Below are positions 16,114 to 23,424 of a stretch of DNA of 64,000 bases, one piece after another; the stretch's first letter is position 1, and each line of letters begins with the position of its first letter. Position numbers and translations under genes: made by a program. The notes under the pieces were generated by a model. It had not been told where the DNA came from. It saw nothing but the letters and a program-made list of their open reading frames with translations, and searched no databases. The DNA is from UBA7803 sp041686955 (lineage in GTDB: Bacteria > Pseudomonadota > Gammaproteobacteria > Pseudomonadales > Azotimanducaceae). The stretch is taken from NCBI GenBank assembly GCA_041686955.1, contig JAWLCV010000007.1:19822-83821 (forward strand), written 5' to 3'.

Positions 16114-17160
16114 ATGCTCATCCAACACGACCGGCTCACCGGGCTGGTCACCCGCATCTTCGTCGCCGCCGGCAGCACCGAAGCCGTCGCCCGGGAAGTG
16201 GCCGCCCACCTGGTCACCGCGAACCTCAAGGGGCACGACAGCCACGGCGTGGGCATGATCCCGGCCTACGTCAACAACATCCGCAACGGCACGCTGGCGA
16301 CCGGCGCCCACGCCCGGGTGATCCGCGACAACGGCGCGGTGATGCTGGTGGACGGCGGCATGGGATTCGGTCAGGTGGTGGGCCGGGAAGCGACCGAGCT
16401 GGCCCTGCAGCGGGTACGGCAGACGGGTGTGGTCGCGATGGGCGTGCGCAACTGCCACCACCTCGGCCGCATCGGCACCTACGGCGAGATCTGCGGCGAA
16501 GCCGGGTTCGTCTCCATCCACTTCGTCAACGTGGTGGGGCACCCGCCCCAGGTCTCGCCCTTCGGCGGCCGGGAGCGGCGCATGACCACCAATCCCTTCT
16601 GTTGCGTGGTCCCGCGACCGGGCGAGGAGCCCCTGGTGCTGGACATGGCCACCAGCGCCGTGGCTCTCGGCAAGGTACGGGTGGCGTACATGAAGGGGGA
16701 GCCGGTGGCCGAGGGAGCTCTGGTGGATCACGAGGGCGTCCCCACTACCGACCCGGCGGTGATGTTCGAGGAGCCGTTCGGCGCCCTGGGACCGTTCGGG
16801 GGCCACAAAGGCTACGGCCTGGCGGTGATGTGCGAGCTGCTCGGCGGCGCCCTGGCCGGCGAGTGGACGGCGCAGCCGGACAACCCCCGGGAGAACACCA
16901 TCGTCAACCACATGCTCATGCTGGTGATCGACCCCGCAGCGTTCGGCGGCGTGGAGCGTTTCCACCACGAGGTGCGCGCCATGGCGGAGTATCTGACCAG
17001 CACCACCCCGGCGCGGGGCTTCGACCGGGTGCGCCTGCCGGGCGAGCCCGAGCAGGAGTCCCGGGCGGAACGCCTGGCCGAAGGCCTGCCCATCGACGAC
17101 AACACCTGGGCAGGGATCGTGAAGGCGGCGGACGTGGTGGGGATCGAGTTGGAGATGTGA
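16114..17160 (+). CDS. Ldh-family (malate/L-lactate/ureidoglycolate-type) oxidoreductase
   Basis: A 348-residue NAD(P)-dependent dehydrogenase of the Ldh/YlbC/YbiC superfamily. Recognisable blocks: LKGHDSHGVGMIPAYV (catalytic His with the DSHG motif), GFGQVVG, RNCHHLGRIGTYGE, TTNPFCCVVP, LDMATSAVALGKVR and GGHKGYGLAVMCELLGGAL. Family members act on 2-hydroxy acids such as malate, lactate or sulfolactate. A strong ribosome site AGGAGG ends about 8 bases before the ATG at 16114. It is divergent from the nitroreductase gene. The nearest downstream sequence is the heptamer repeat and assembly gap. Confidence 0.88.
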   Translation: MLIQHDRLTGLVTRIFVAAGSTEAVAREVAAHLVTANLKGHDSHGVGMIPAYVNNIRNGTLATGAHARVIRDNGAVMLVDGGMGFGQVVGREATELALQRVRQTGVVAMGVRNCHHLGRIGTYGEICGEAGFVSIHFVNVVGHPPQVSPFGGRERRMTTNPFCCVVPRPGEEPLVLDMATSAVALGKVRVAYMKGEPVAEGALVDHEGVPTTDPAVMFEEPFGALGPFGGHKGYGLAVMCELLGGALAGEWTAQPDNPRENTIVNHMLMLVIDPAAFGGVERFHHEVRAMAEYLTSTTPARGFDRVRLPGEPEQESRAERLAEGLPIDDNTWAGIVKAADVVGIELEM

Positions 17161-17238
17161 GATTTCGCTGTCCGCTTTCCGCTGCCCGCGATCCGCAAGA
17201 GGCGCTATGCAAGAACCAGCGTTCACGCATGACCCTCC

Positions 17239-17287
17239 AGCGGATAGCGGATAGCGGATAGCGGATAGCGGATAGCGGATAGCGGAT
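17239..17287 (+). repeat. Tandem heptamer repeat AGCGGAT, seven copies
   Basis: Seven perfect copies of AGCGGAT run from 17239 to 17287, followed by a diverged AGCGATC. It lies just past the 3' end of the convergent SDR gene. Four copies are seen again at 17459-17486 beyond the Ns, but those belong to the duplicated block. The true copy number is not known because the assembly broke here. Confidence 0.9.
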
Positions 17288-17358
17288 AGCGATCATCCAA
17301 TCTCACTGAACCTGTACTCCCCAGCCAGCTCCGCCACCCCGAACGCGCCGCCGGTCTT
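17260..17358 (+). repeat. 99-bp block duplicated on both sides of the gap, left copy
   Basis: Bases 17260-17358 are identical to 17459-17557. The block holds four heptamers and the last 66 bases of the SDR gene including its stop. The right copy joins the intact gene; the left copy runs into Ns. This is the pattern of two contigs overlapping by one assembly k-mer that were joined with a filler gap. Confidence 0.9.
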
Positions 17359-17458
17359 NNNNNNNNNNNNNNNNNNNNNNNNNNNNNNNNNNNNNNNNNN
17401 NNNNNNNNNNNNNNNNNNNNNNNNNNNNNNNNNNNNNNNNNNNNNNNNNNNNNNNNNN
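17359..17458. other. Scaffold gap, exactly 100 Ns
   Basis: A run of 100 unknown bases, the conventional filler for a gap of unknown size. Because both flanks carry the same 99-bp sequence the gap is probably not real missing sequence but an unmerged contig overlap. Confidence 0.95.
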
Positions 17459-17557
17459 AGCGGATAGCGGATAGCGGATAGCGGATAGCGATCATCCAAT
17501 CTCACTGAACCTGTACTCCCCAGCCAGCTCCGCCACCCCGAACGCGCCGCCGGTCTT
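17459..17557 (+). repeat. 99-bp block duplicated on both sides of the gap, right copy
   Basis: Identical to 17260-17358. Here the sequence continues into the complete SDR gene, so this copy is taken as the genuine 3' end. Confidence 0.9.
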
Positions 17558-18283
17558 CTCCATCACGTCCGGGTCCATGGCCAGGGCGGCCACGCAGCGG
17601 CCCACGAAGCGCGGCGACTGGGCCTGGCGGAGGTCCACGTCGAGCAGACCGCGGGACGCCGCCTCGAGCACCAGCTCGGTCTTCACCACGCCTGGGCGCA
17701 GGGCCAGGGCGGTGACCCCGTGGGGTTCCAGCTCCAGGGCCATGTCCCGGGCCATGCGTTCCACGGCGGCCTTGCCCGTGCCGTAGGCGGTGCCGACGGC
17801 GTAGCGGCCACCGGCCATGGAGGACACGTTGACGATGAGGCCGCGGCCCTCGGCCACCATGAGGGGCGCCGCGAACGCGGCGGTGACGTAGTAGCCTCTG
17901 AGACCGACCCCGCAGACCTCGTCCCACAGGGAGACGGGCAGCTCCCAGAAGGGCCGGCCGAAGGTGGCCAGGTCCGGGACGTGATAAGCATTGTTCACCA
18001 GCACGTCCAGGCGCCCCTGCTCGTGCCGGACGCGACGCAGCAGGGCCCGCACCTCCGCGTCGCGCCGGTGATCCACCCGCACCGGGATTCCCCGCCCCCC
18101 GAGCTGCTCCAGGGCTCGGGCGGTGGCCTGGATGGTGCGCTCCGCGGGCGGATCGTCGAAGCTTTCGCTGCGGCCGGTGACGTAGACCGTGGCGCCGGCC
18201 TCGGCCAGTCCTTCGGCGATGCCGCGGCCGACACCGCGGCTGGCGCCGGTCACCACGGCCACCTTTCCGGACAGATCCGCCAT
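17492..18283 (-). CDS. Short-chain dehydrogenase/reductase, DHRS1-like
   Basis: A 263-residue classical SDR. Cofactor loop TGASRGVG at 12-19, VNNAY at 97-101, catalytic Ser154/155 in NVSSMAG, Tyr167 and Lys171 (AYGTGKAA), then the RPGVVKTE block. The pattern NNAY plus the YAVGTAYGTGK segment resembles the DHRS1-type group, whose natural substrate is poorly defined. The 3' end carries a partial duplicate on the far side of the assembly gap; the copy used here is complete. It is divergent from fur. Confidence 0.85.
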   Translation of the reverse strand: MADLSGKVAVVTGASRGVGRGIAEGLAEAGATVYVTGRSESFDDPPAERTIQATARALEQLGGRGIPVRVDHRRDAEVRALLRRVRHEQGRLDVLVNNAYHVPDLATFGRPFWELPVSLWDEVCGVGLRGYYVTAAFAAPLMVAEGRGLIVNVSSMAGGRYAVGTAYGTGKAAVERMARDMALELEPHGVTALALRPGVVKTELVLEAASRGLLDVDLRQAQSPRFVGRCVAALAMDPDVMEKTGGAFGVAELAGEYRFSEIG

Positions 18284-18416
18284 CTCGCCTCCAGGGTGTC
18301 ATCGTGCCCACGGACGATTGTACATACCGCGGTGGACCTCACCGCCGGCTTGGGGTTAACTTCGCCTCCATCACACGGCCCGACCATCGCTCGACCGCCC
18401 ACGCGGGGACCTGCTC

Positions 18417-18824
18417 TTGACCGCCACCGACATCAAACGCGCCGGCCTCAAAGTCACGCTGCCCAGGCTGAAGGTTCTGGAGGTGCTCGAGAGCGCGGAC
18501 CCGCACCACCTGAGCGCCGAGGAGGTCTACAAGGCCCTGCTCGACACCGAGGACTCGGTGGGTCTGGCCACGGTCTACCGGGTACTGACCCAGTTCGAGT
18601 CGGCGGGCATCGTGCAGCGCCACAACTTCGCCGACGGTCACGCGGTCTACGAGCTGGCGCCGGACGAGCACCACGACCACATGGTGGACGTGGAAACCGG
18701 CCAGGTGCTCGAGTTCGTCAACGAGCGCATCGAGAAGCTGCAGAAGGAAATCGCCGCCGAGCACGGGTTCGAGCTGGTGGACCACGAGCTGGTGCTGTAC
18801 GTGCGCCGCCGCGGCAAAAAATGA
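18417..18824 (+). CDS. fur: Ferric uptake regulator Fur
   Basis: A 135-residue iron-responsive repressor. The N-terminal winged helix holds the very conserved AGLKVTLPRLKVLEVLE and SAEEVYKALL, ATVYRVLTQFESAGIV segments, and the metal sites include the HHDHMVD cluster and DGHAVYEL; GFELVDHELVLYV closes the dimerisation domain. The N-terminus aligns with other Fur proteins only if the TTG at 18417 is the start, as no nearby ATG or GTG is in frame. The usual Cys-x2-Cys zinc pair after the HHDH cluster is absent (D-V-E-T instead), as in several gammaproteobacterial Fur proteins. It sits upstream of feoAB, which carries a Fur box. Confidence 0.93.
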   Translation: MTATDIKRAGLKVTLPRLKVLEVLESADPHHLSAEEVYKALLDTEDSVGLATVYRVLTQFESAGIVQRHNFADGHAVYELAPDEHHDHMVDVETGQVLEFVNERIEKLQKEIAAEHGFELVDHELVLYVRRRGKK

Positions 18825-18827
18825 CGG

Positions 18828-18863
18828 CCGCTCGACGAGCGGACCCCACCGCTCGACGAGCGG
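18828..18863 (+). repeat. Two copies of a 15-bp near-palindrome after fur
   Basis: CCGCTCGACGAGCGG occurs at 18828-18842 and again at 18849-18863, within a 21-base tandem unit. Each copy can fold into a 6-bp hairpin with a 3-base loop. It begins 3 bases after the fur stop. No T-run follows, so an intrinsic terminator is unlikely; a processing site, attenuator or operator are alternatives. Confidence 0.7.
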
Positions 18864-18876
18864 ACCGCCGCCGCAG

Positions 18877-18905
18877 TTGAAAATGAGAATTACTTCTATT
18901 TAAAT
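18877..18905 (+). promoter_or_regulatory. feoAB promoter with Fur box inside the spacer
   Basis: TTGAAA at 18877-18882 and TTAAAT at 18900-18905 are 17 bases apart, a good sigma-70 promoter. Overlapping it, 18879-18897 (GAAAATGAGAATTACTTCT) matches the 19-bp Fur consensus at 12 positions by eye. Binding there by Fe-Fur would block RNA polymerase, so feoAB should be induced in low iron. Confidence 0.7.
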
Positions 18906-18937
18906 GGGCGCCCAGCAGTAATGTTTTCGGGTGCTTC

Positions 18938-19168
18938 ATGCCCGTGCTCCTATCACAGCTTCGCGTGGGTGACCGCGCCCGGGTAGCCGGGTACGCAGAG
19001 GATTCCCCCTACGCCGCCCAGCTCATGCGTCTGGGGCTCATTCCCGGCACCGGCTTGCAGATCCGCCGCGTGGCGCCGCTCGGCGATCCCGTGGAGATTC
19101 GCTTCCGGGGCTTCTCTCTCGCGCTGCGTCCCCGGGAAGCGGGCTGCCTGCTGCTGGAGCGGGAATGA
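18938..19168 (+). CDS. feoA: Ferrous iron transport protein A
   Basis: A 76-residue SH3-like cytoplasmic protein that works with FeoB in Fe(II) uptake. It shows the family blocks LSQLRVGDRARVAGY, QLMRLGLIPGTGLQI, GDPVEIRFRGFSLALRPREA. Length is typical. Its stop overlaps the feoB start (ATGA), so the pair is translationally coupled. It is the first gene after the Fur-box promoter. Confidence 0.93.
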   Translation: MPVLLSQLRVGDRARVAGYAEDSPYAAQLMRLGLIPGTGLQIRRVAPLGDPVEIRFRGFSLALRPREAGCLLLERE

Positions 19169-21318
19169 ACGCGCCGGACTCCGCGAGCACGGCTGCAGCA
19201 GGGCACCTGCGAGCCCGCGCCACCGTGGCCCTGGTGGGCAACCCCAACTGCGGCAAGACCACCCTGTTCAACGCCCTCACCGGGGCCCGTCAGCGGGTGG
19301 GCAACTGGCCGGGGGTGACCGTGGAGCGCAAGACCGGTCACTTCGCTCATGGCGACGAGCAGGTGGAGCTGGTGGACCTCCCCGGCACCTACAGCCTCAC
19401 ACCGGTGAGCGGCGCGTTGGACGAGCAGCTCGCGCGGGACTATCTGAGCGGCCGGCTCGCCGTCGACGTGGCGCCGCCGGACGTGATCGTCAACGTCATC
19501 GACGCCTCGAGCCTCGCCCGGGGGCTGTACCTCACCACCGAGCTGCTGGAGCAGGGACGCCCCGTGGTGGTGGCGCTGAACATGGTGGACGTGGCGGACC
19601 GCCACGGGATGCACATCGACACCTATCGCCTCGGCAACGAGCTGGGCTGTCCGGTGGTGCCGGTGGTGGCGAGCCGGGGCGAGGGCATCGGGGCGCTGAA
19701 GGACGCCATCGAGAGCGTTCGCTTCAACCCGCCCGTGGCGGCCCGCAAACCCTTTCACGATCCCGCGGCGAGGTACGGCTACATCGACCGGCTGCTCGCG
19801 GACTGCGTCCACGCGACTCCGGTACGGCGCACGGTGACCGACCGCATCGATGCCGTGGTTCTCAACCGGTACCTGGCGTTCCCCGTGTTCCTCGGGGTCA
19901 TGTACCTGATGTTCCTGTTCGCCATCAACGTGGGTTCCGCCTTCATCGATTTCTTCGACCTGCTCGGCGCCGTCGTCTTCGTGGAAGGGCCGCGGATGCT
20001 GCTCACGGGGCTCGGGCTGCCGGCGTGGCTCGTCGCGCTGCTGGCCGACGGCGTCGGCGGCGGCGTGCAACTCGTAGGCACCTTCGTGCCCGTGATCGGC
20101 GCCCTGTTCCTGGCGCTGTCGTTCCTGGAGGATACCGGCTACATGGGCCGGGTGGCGTTCATCGTCGACCGCCTGCTGCGCAGGCTCGGACTGCCGGGCA
20201 AATCCTTCGTGCCGCTGGTGGTGGGCTTCGGCTGCAACGTCCCGGCGGTCATGGCCACCCGCACTCTGGACAACCAGCCCGACCGCATTCTCACCACCAT
20301 CATGGCTCCGTACATGTCCTGCGGCGCGCGGCTCACGGTTTACGCCCTGTTCGCCGCCGCCTTCTTCCCGAGCAACGGGCAGAACGTGGTGTTCGCCCTC
20401 TACGTCATCGGCATCGTGGTGGCGGTGCTCTCGGCGCTGGTGGTGAAGCGTTACCTCATCCGCTCCCCGGCCAGCTCGTTCCTGCTGGAGCTCCCCGCCT
20501 ATCACCTGCCCACCCTGAAGGGCCTGTTGCTCCAGACCTGGCAGCGTCTGAAGGGGTTCGTGCTGCGGGCGGGCAAGGCCATCGTGGCCGTGGTGGTGAT
20601 CCTCAACACCGTCAACAGCGTGGGCGTGGACGGCAGCCTGGGGAACCAGGACACGGAGAAGTCCGTGCTCTCCGCCATCGGCCGCACCATCACGCCGGTG
20701 TTCGGCCCCATGGGGATTCGCGAGGAGAACTGGCCCGCCACCGTCGGAATCTTCACCGGCGTGTTCGCGAAGGAGGTGGTGGTGGGCACCCTCGATGCGC
20801 TGTACGCCCCCGAAGGCGGCGCCGAGGAGACGGACCTGCTCGCCACCGTTCAGGCGGCGTTCCGCAGCGTGCCGGAGAACCTGGCCGCCCTGGGCGGGGC
20901 CGTAGCGGACCCGCTGGGCCTGGACCTGGGGGACCTGTCCGACGCCGAGCAGGTGGCGGCGACCCAGCAGATCGCCACGGGCACCTTGACGGCCATGCAG
21001 ACCCTGTTCGGCAGCGGCCTGGCGGCATTCAGCTACCTGCTGTTCGTGCTGCTGTACATGCCCTGCGTCGCCACCCTCGGCGTCATCTATAAGGAACAGG
21101 GCGCGTTCTGGGCCGCCTTCAGCGCCGGCTGGTCCCTCACCGTGGCGTACACCCTGGCGGTGGTCGTCTATCAGCTCGGCCACGTGACGGAATCGCCCCT
21201 CGGCGCGCTGATCTGGTGCGCGCTGGTGGCTGGCCTTGCGGCGCTCATGTTCACGGCGCTGATCCGCCACGGCCGCCGCAGAGAGCAACGCCTGATACCC
21301 CTGGTCTCCGTGGATTGA
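19165..21318 (+). CDS. feoB: Ferrous iron transporter B
   Basis: A 717-residue inner-membrane Fe(II) transporter with an N-terminal G domain. G1 is GNPNCGKTT beginning at Gly25, G3 is DLPGTYSL, G4 is NMVD; a GDI-like spacer follows. The membrane part contains two gate regions with conserved cysteine motifs (GFGCNVPAVMATR and the LYMPCVATLGVI block) and about ten helices. Somewhat shorter than E. coli FeoB (773). No feoC follows; the next gene is an ECF sigma factor after 68 bases. Confidence 0.94.
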   Translation: MNAPDSASTAAAGHLRARATVALVGNPNCGKTTLFNALTGARQRVGNWPGVTVERKTGHFAHGDEQVELVDLPGTYSLTPVSGALDEQLARDYLSGRLAVDVAPPDVIVNVIDASSLARGLYLTTELLEQGRPVVVALNMVDVADRHGMHIDTYRLGNELGCPVVPVVASRGEGIGALKDAIESVRFNPPVAARKPFHDPAARYGYIDRLLADCVHATPVRRTVTDRIDAVVLNRYLAFPVFLGVMYLMFLFAINVGSAFIDFFDLLGAVVFVEGPRMLLTGLGLPAWLVALLADGVGGGVQLVGTFVPVIGALFLALSFLEDTGYMGRVAFIVDRLLRRLGLPGKSFVPLVVGFGCNVPAVMATRTLDNQPDRILTTIMAPYMSCGARLTVYALFAAAFFPSNGQNVVFALYVIGIVVAVLSALVVKRYLIRSPASSFLLELPAYHLPTLKGLLLQTWQRLKGFVLRAGKAIVAVVVILNTVNSVGVDGSLGNQDTEKSVLSAIGRTITPVFGPMGIREENWPATVGIFTGVFAKEVVVGTLDALYAPEGGAEETDLLATVQAAFRSVPENLAALGGAVADPLGLDLGDLSDAEQVAATQQIATGTLTAMQTLFGSGLAAFSYLLFVLLYMPCVATLGVIYKEQGAFWAAFSAGWSLTVAYTLAVVVYQLGHVTESPLGALIWCALVAGLAALMFTALIRHGRRREQRLIPLVSVD

Positions 21319-21386
21319 CGCCACCGCAGAACTTTTTGCCGGCGAACTCCGACCCTGTAGCAGACGAACACGAGGAATGACGGCGC

Positions 21387-21935
21387 ATGCCTGGCGCAGC
21401 GTCCGATGACAAGCTGGTTGCCCGGGCGCTCGCCGGTTCCGAGGCGGCCTGGCTGGATCTCGTGAACCGCTACCAGCGGCGGATCTACAACTACGCGCTG
21501 CGCATGGTAGGCCACCAGGACGATGCGTTCGACCTGATGCAGGAGATCTTCATGGGCGTGTACCGCAACCTCCCCGGCTACCGCGCCGATGGCGCCTTTC
21601 CGGCCTGGCTGTTCCGCATCGCCAGCTATCGCTGCACCGACCATCTGCGCCGGCGGCGGGTCCACGACGCCTACCTCGACGACGCCGGCGTCGTGCTCTC
21701 CCGCCACGAACCGGACGTGGCCGTGCTGGCGACCCACGCCAACCGCGACATCGCGCGCGCCCTGGCCACACTGCCCGTCGAGCAGCGTCACGTGGTGGAG
21801 CTGAAGTTCTTTCAGGGATTCACCTTCGACGACGTGGCGGCGCAACTCGGCATTTCCCCCAACACGGCGAAGACGCGGCTCTACGCCGCGCTGCGAAAGC
21901 TGAGAGACCACCAGGAGCTTCGAGATGCGTTGTGA
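21387..21935 (+). CDS. ECF-type RNA polymerase sigma factor
   Basis: A 182-residue sigma-70 family factor of the extracytoplasmic group. Region 2 is LVNRYQRRIYNYALRMVGHQDDAFDL with FRIASYRCTDHLRRRR after it; region 4 begins ALATLPVEQRHVVELKFF and has the helix-turn-helix DDVAAQLGISPNTAKTRLYAALRKL. Sigma 4 region ends at the C-terminus with no extra domain. Its stop lies 11 bases inside the next gene, a zinc-finger anti-sigma factor, the standard arrangement. An AGAACTT stretch at 21328-21334 could be an ECF -35 element for autoregulation but no convincing -10 is seen. Confidence 0.9.
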   Translation: MPGAASDDKLVARALAGSEAAWLDLVNRYQRRIYNYALRMVGHQDDAFDLMQEIFMGVYRNLPGYRADGAFPAWLFRIASYRCTDHLRRRRVHDAYLDDAGVVLSRHEPDVAVLATHANRDIARALATLPVEQRHVVELKFFQGFTFDDVAAQLGISPNTAKTRLYAALRKLRDHQELRDAL

Positions 21936-22539
21936 TGAAGCCCGGGACGTGCTGCTGCGGCAGCTCGACGAGGCGGCGGCCCCGGAAATCCGGCGGGACC
22001 TGGACAGCCACCTGGACGCCTGCCGCGAATGCCGGACCACGGCGGACGACATCGCCGTCATGCGCGCGCGGGCGCGGGTCTGGCACGAGGTGGTGCCGCC
22101 GCCCTGGAATCCGGCCCCGGGCCTCGCGGAAACGCCGCGGCACGCTGGCCGTCCGTCGGCCGCGGGCTGGAGAGCAGCACTGCTGCGCTGGCTGCCACCG
22201 CTGGCGAGCGGCGCGGCGCTGCTGCTCGCCCTGGCCGCCTGGTTGAACCCTGCCGCTGCCCCCGAAGCCGGAGCCGGTCCCCTGCCGGGCGCCGATGCAG
22301 CGGCCGGAAACGCCAGCGTGGCGGAGCTGCTGCAAGCGGCCCGCGAGGAACGCCGGCAGGAGCTGGAGGCGCTGAGCACGCTGCTGAAGGCGGAGATGGA
22401 CCGCCGCGACCTGGCGACTCAGCAGAGCCTGAAGTACGTCATCGTCCACCAGATCGAGAGCCAGCGCGAGCTCGACCGGCTGCGCGGGCGGCTCCAGCCG
22501 GCAGCAGCCGCCGGGCCTGCGGGCCGGGAGTCCCTGTGA
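21925..22539 (+). CDS. Membrane anti-sigma factor with zinc-finger N-terminus
   Basis: A 204-residue protein. The N-terminus holds the zinc-binding anti-sigma motif His29-x3-Cys33-x2-Cys36 (SHLDACREC) with an earlier Cys3, which would hold the upstream sigma factor inactive. A transmembrane helix lies at about 84-102 (PLASGAALLLALAAWL). The periplasmic part is short and rich in Glu/Arg (ARAARE-type helices, coiled-coil-like), with no known sensor fold. Overlap with the sigma gene by 11 bases gives coupled synthesis. Confidence 0.82.
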   Translation: MRCDEARDVLLRQLDEAAAPEIRRDLDSHLDACRECRTTADDIAVMRARARVWHEVVPPPWNPAPGLAETPRHAGRPSAAGWRAALLRWLPPLASGAALLLALAAWLNPAAAPEAGAGPLPGADAAAGNASVAELLQAAREERRQELEALSTLLKAEMDRRDLATQQSLKYVIVHQIESQRELDRLRGRLQPAAAAGPAGRESL

Positions 22540-23417
22540 ACGCCGCCTCGACCCGCCGGCAGTTGTGCGCCGTGCTCGGCGCCGCGCTCCTGCTTCTGCC
22601 GCCGGTCACTTCGGGCGCGCCGGCGCCCGCCGCCTCCCGGGACCCGGAAGGCTACCCGGCCATGCGCCGGGAGCTTCGGATCGGCGCCGACGTGATGCGC
22701 GCAGCGCTGGCCGAGAGCCTGCCGGAGAGCCTGCGCGTGGACCGGGTGGAAGCCGGCTATCTGGTCGAACAGGGGGTTCTGGTGCTCGTCGAGCTGACCC
22801 GCCCCTGGCTCCGCCTGCAGGACGGCCGCGTGCGCATCGACCCGGAGACCGCCCGGCTGGAAGACATTCCCGACATGATCCACGACATTCTGGCGGAGCT
22901 CGACCTGGGCCTCACCCCCCATCAGCAGGAAGAGCTCGAGGAGCTTCGGGCGATCCGCGAGTCGGCGCGGGCGGTCCGTGCCGAGCAGCGTGCGCTGCGC
23001 GCCGAGCTCCGGGAACGGCGTCGCGCCCTGCTGCGCGTGGAGGACGCCGAGACCGCCGCCGCAGTGGGAGCCGACATCGAGCGCCTGCGGGCGGAGCTGG
23101 AAGCGCTGAACCAGGAGGAGCTGGAGCTCGAGCGGGAGGCGGATGCCCTGCGGCGGGAGATGATCGAAGGCCTGCCGGCGGAGGAACCGGAGGCAGGCGT
23201 CGAGCCCACGACGGTGGACGACGCCGTGGCCCGGGCCGTCTGCGGCTACGGCGCCACCTTCCGGTCCGTTCCCGCGGATCAGCGTCTCGACGTGGTGGTG
23301 CGGGAACCGGAGGTGACCCGCTACTACGTCTTCCGCATGGATCGGGTCCGCGCCTGCCAGGCGGGCGACATCGACGCCCAGGCGCTGTTGCGGCAGGGAT
23401 ACCGCTACGAATCCTGA
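22536..23417 (+). CDS. Exported coiled-coil protein, third gene of the sigma operon
   Basis: A 293-residue protein of unknown family. GTG start at 22536 overlaps the anti-sigma stop (GTGA). A signal peptide (LCAVLGAALLLLPPVTSGAPA) precedes a domain with RELRIGADVMRAALAESL, then a strongly charged helix from about 125 to 215 that should form a coiled coil, then a small C-terminal domain with two cysteines (ARAVCGYGATF and RVRACQAGD) likely to form a disulfide. Coupling to the sigma/anti-sigma pair suggests a periplasmic sensor or the main cell-envelope target of the system; both are inference. Confidence 0.75.
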   Translation: MNAASTRRQLCAVLGAALLLLPPVTSGAPAPAASRDPEGYPAMRRELRIGADVMRAALAESLPESLRVDRVEAGYLVEQGVLVLVELTRPWLRLQDGRVRIDPETARLEDIPDMIHDILAELDLGLTPHQQEELEELRAIRESARAVRAEQRALRAELRERRRALLRVEDAETAAAVGADIERLRAELEALNQEELELEREADALRREMIEGLPAEEPEAGVEPTTVDDAVARAVCGYGATFRSVPADQRLDVVVREPEVTRYYVFRMDRVRACQAGDIDAQALLRQGYRYES

Positions 23418-23424
23418 CGCGGGA

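Larger units (their letters stand above)
17161..17491. other. Intergenic region with repeat and assembly gap; no gene
   Basis: This stretch between the dehydrogenase stop and the SDR stop holds a short unique sequence, a heptamer repeat, one copy of a 99-bp duplicated block and 100 Ns. Reading frames across it translate only the repeat (YPLSAIR periodic peptide) and the Ns, so no gene is called. If the duplicate is collapsed the true gap between the two genes would be about 130 bases plus any missing repeat units. Confidence 0.85.

Noticed and set aside
15394..17226. One 610-codon minus-strand frame that would join the Ldh region to the nitroreductase
   Set aside because: Only its last 220 codons are nitroreductase; the rest is antisense to a well-supported Ldh-type dehydrogenase with its own AGGAGG site.
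17239..17487. CRISPR-like array
   Set aside because: The unit is 7 bases with no spacers; it is a simple tandem repeat plus a duplicated contig end.
17223..17505. Frames through the Ns with a YPLSAIR repeat peptide
   Set aside because: They arise from translation of the heptamer repeat and of unknown bases; no real gene.
21328..21356. ECF-type autoregulatory promoter before the sigma gene
   Set aside because: AGAACTT resembles an ECF -35 but no matching -10 at the right distance could be found, so it was not listed as a feature.
22029..22535. N-terminal extension of the exported coiled-coil gene into the anti-sigma gene
   Set aside because: The extension is out of frame with the anti-sigma gene and lacks features; the GTG at 22536 begins right at a signal peptide and forms a GTGA overlap.
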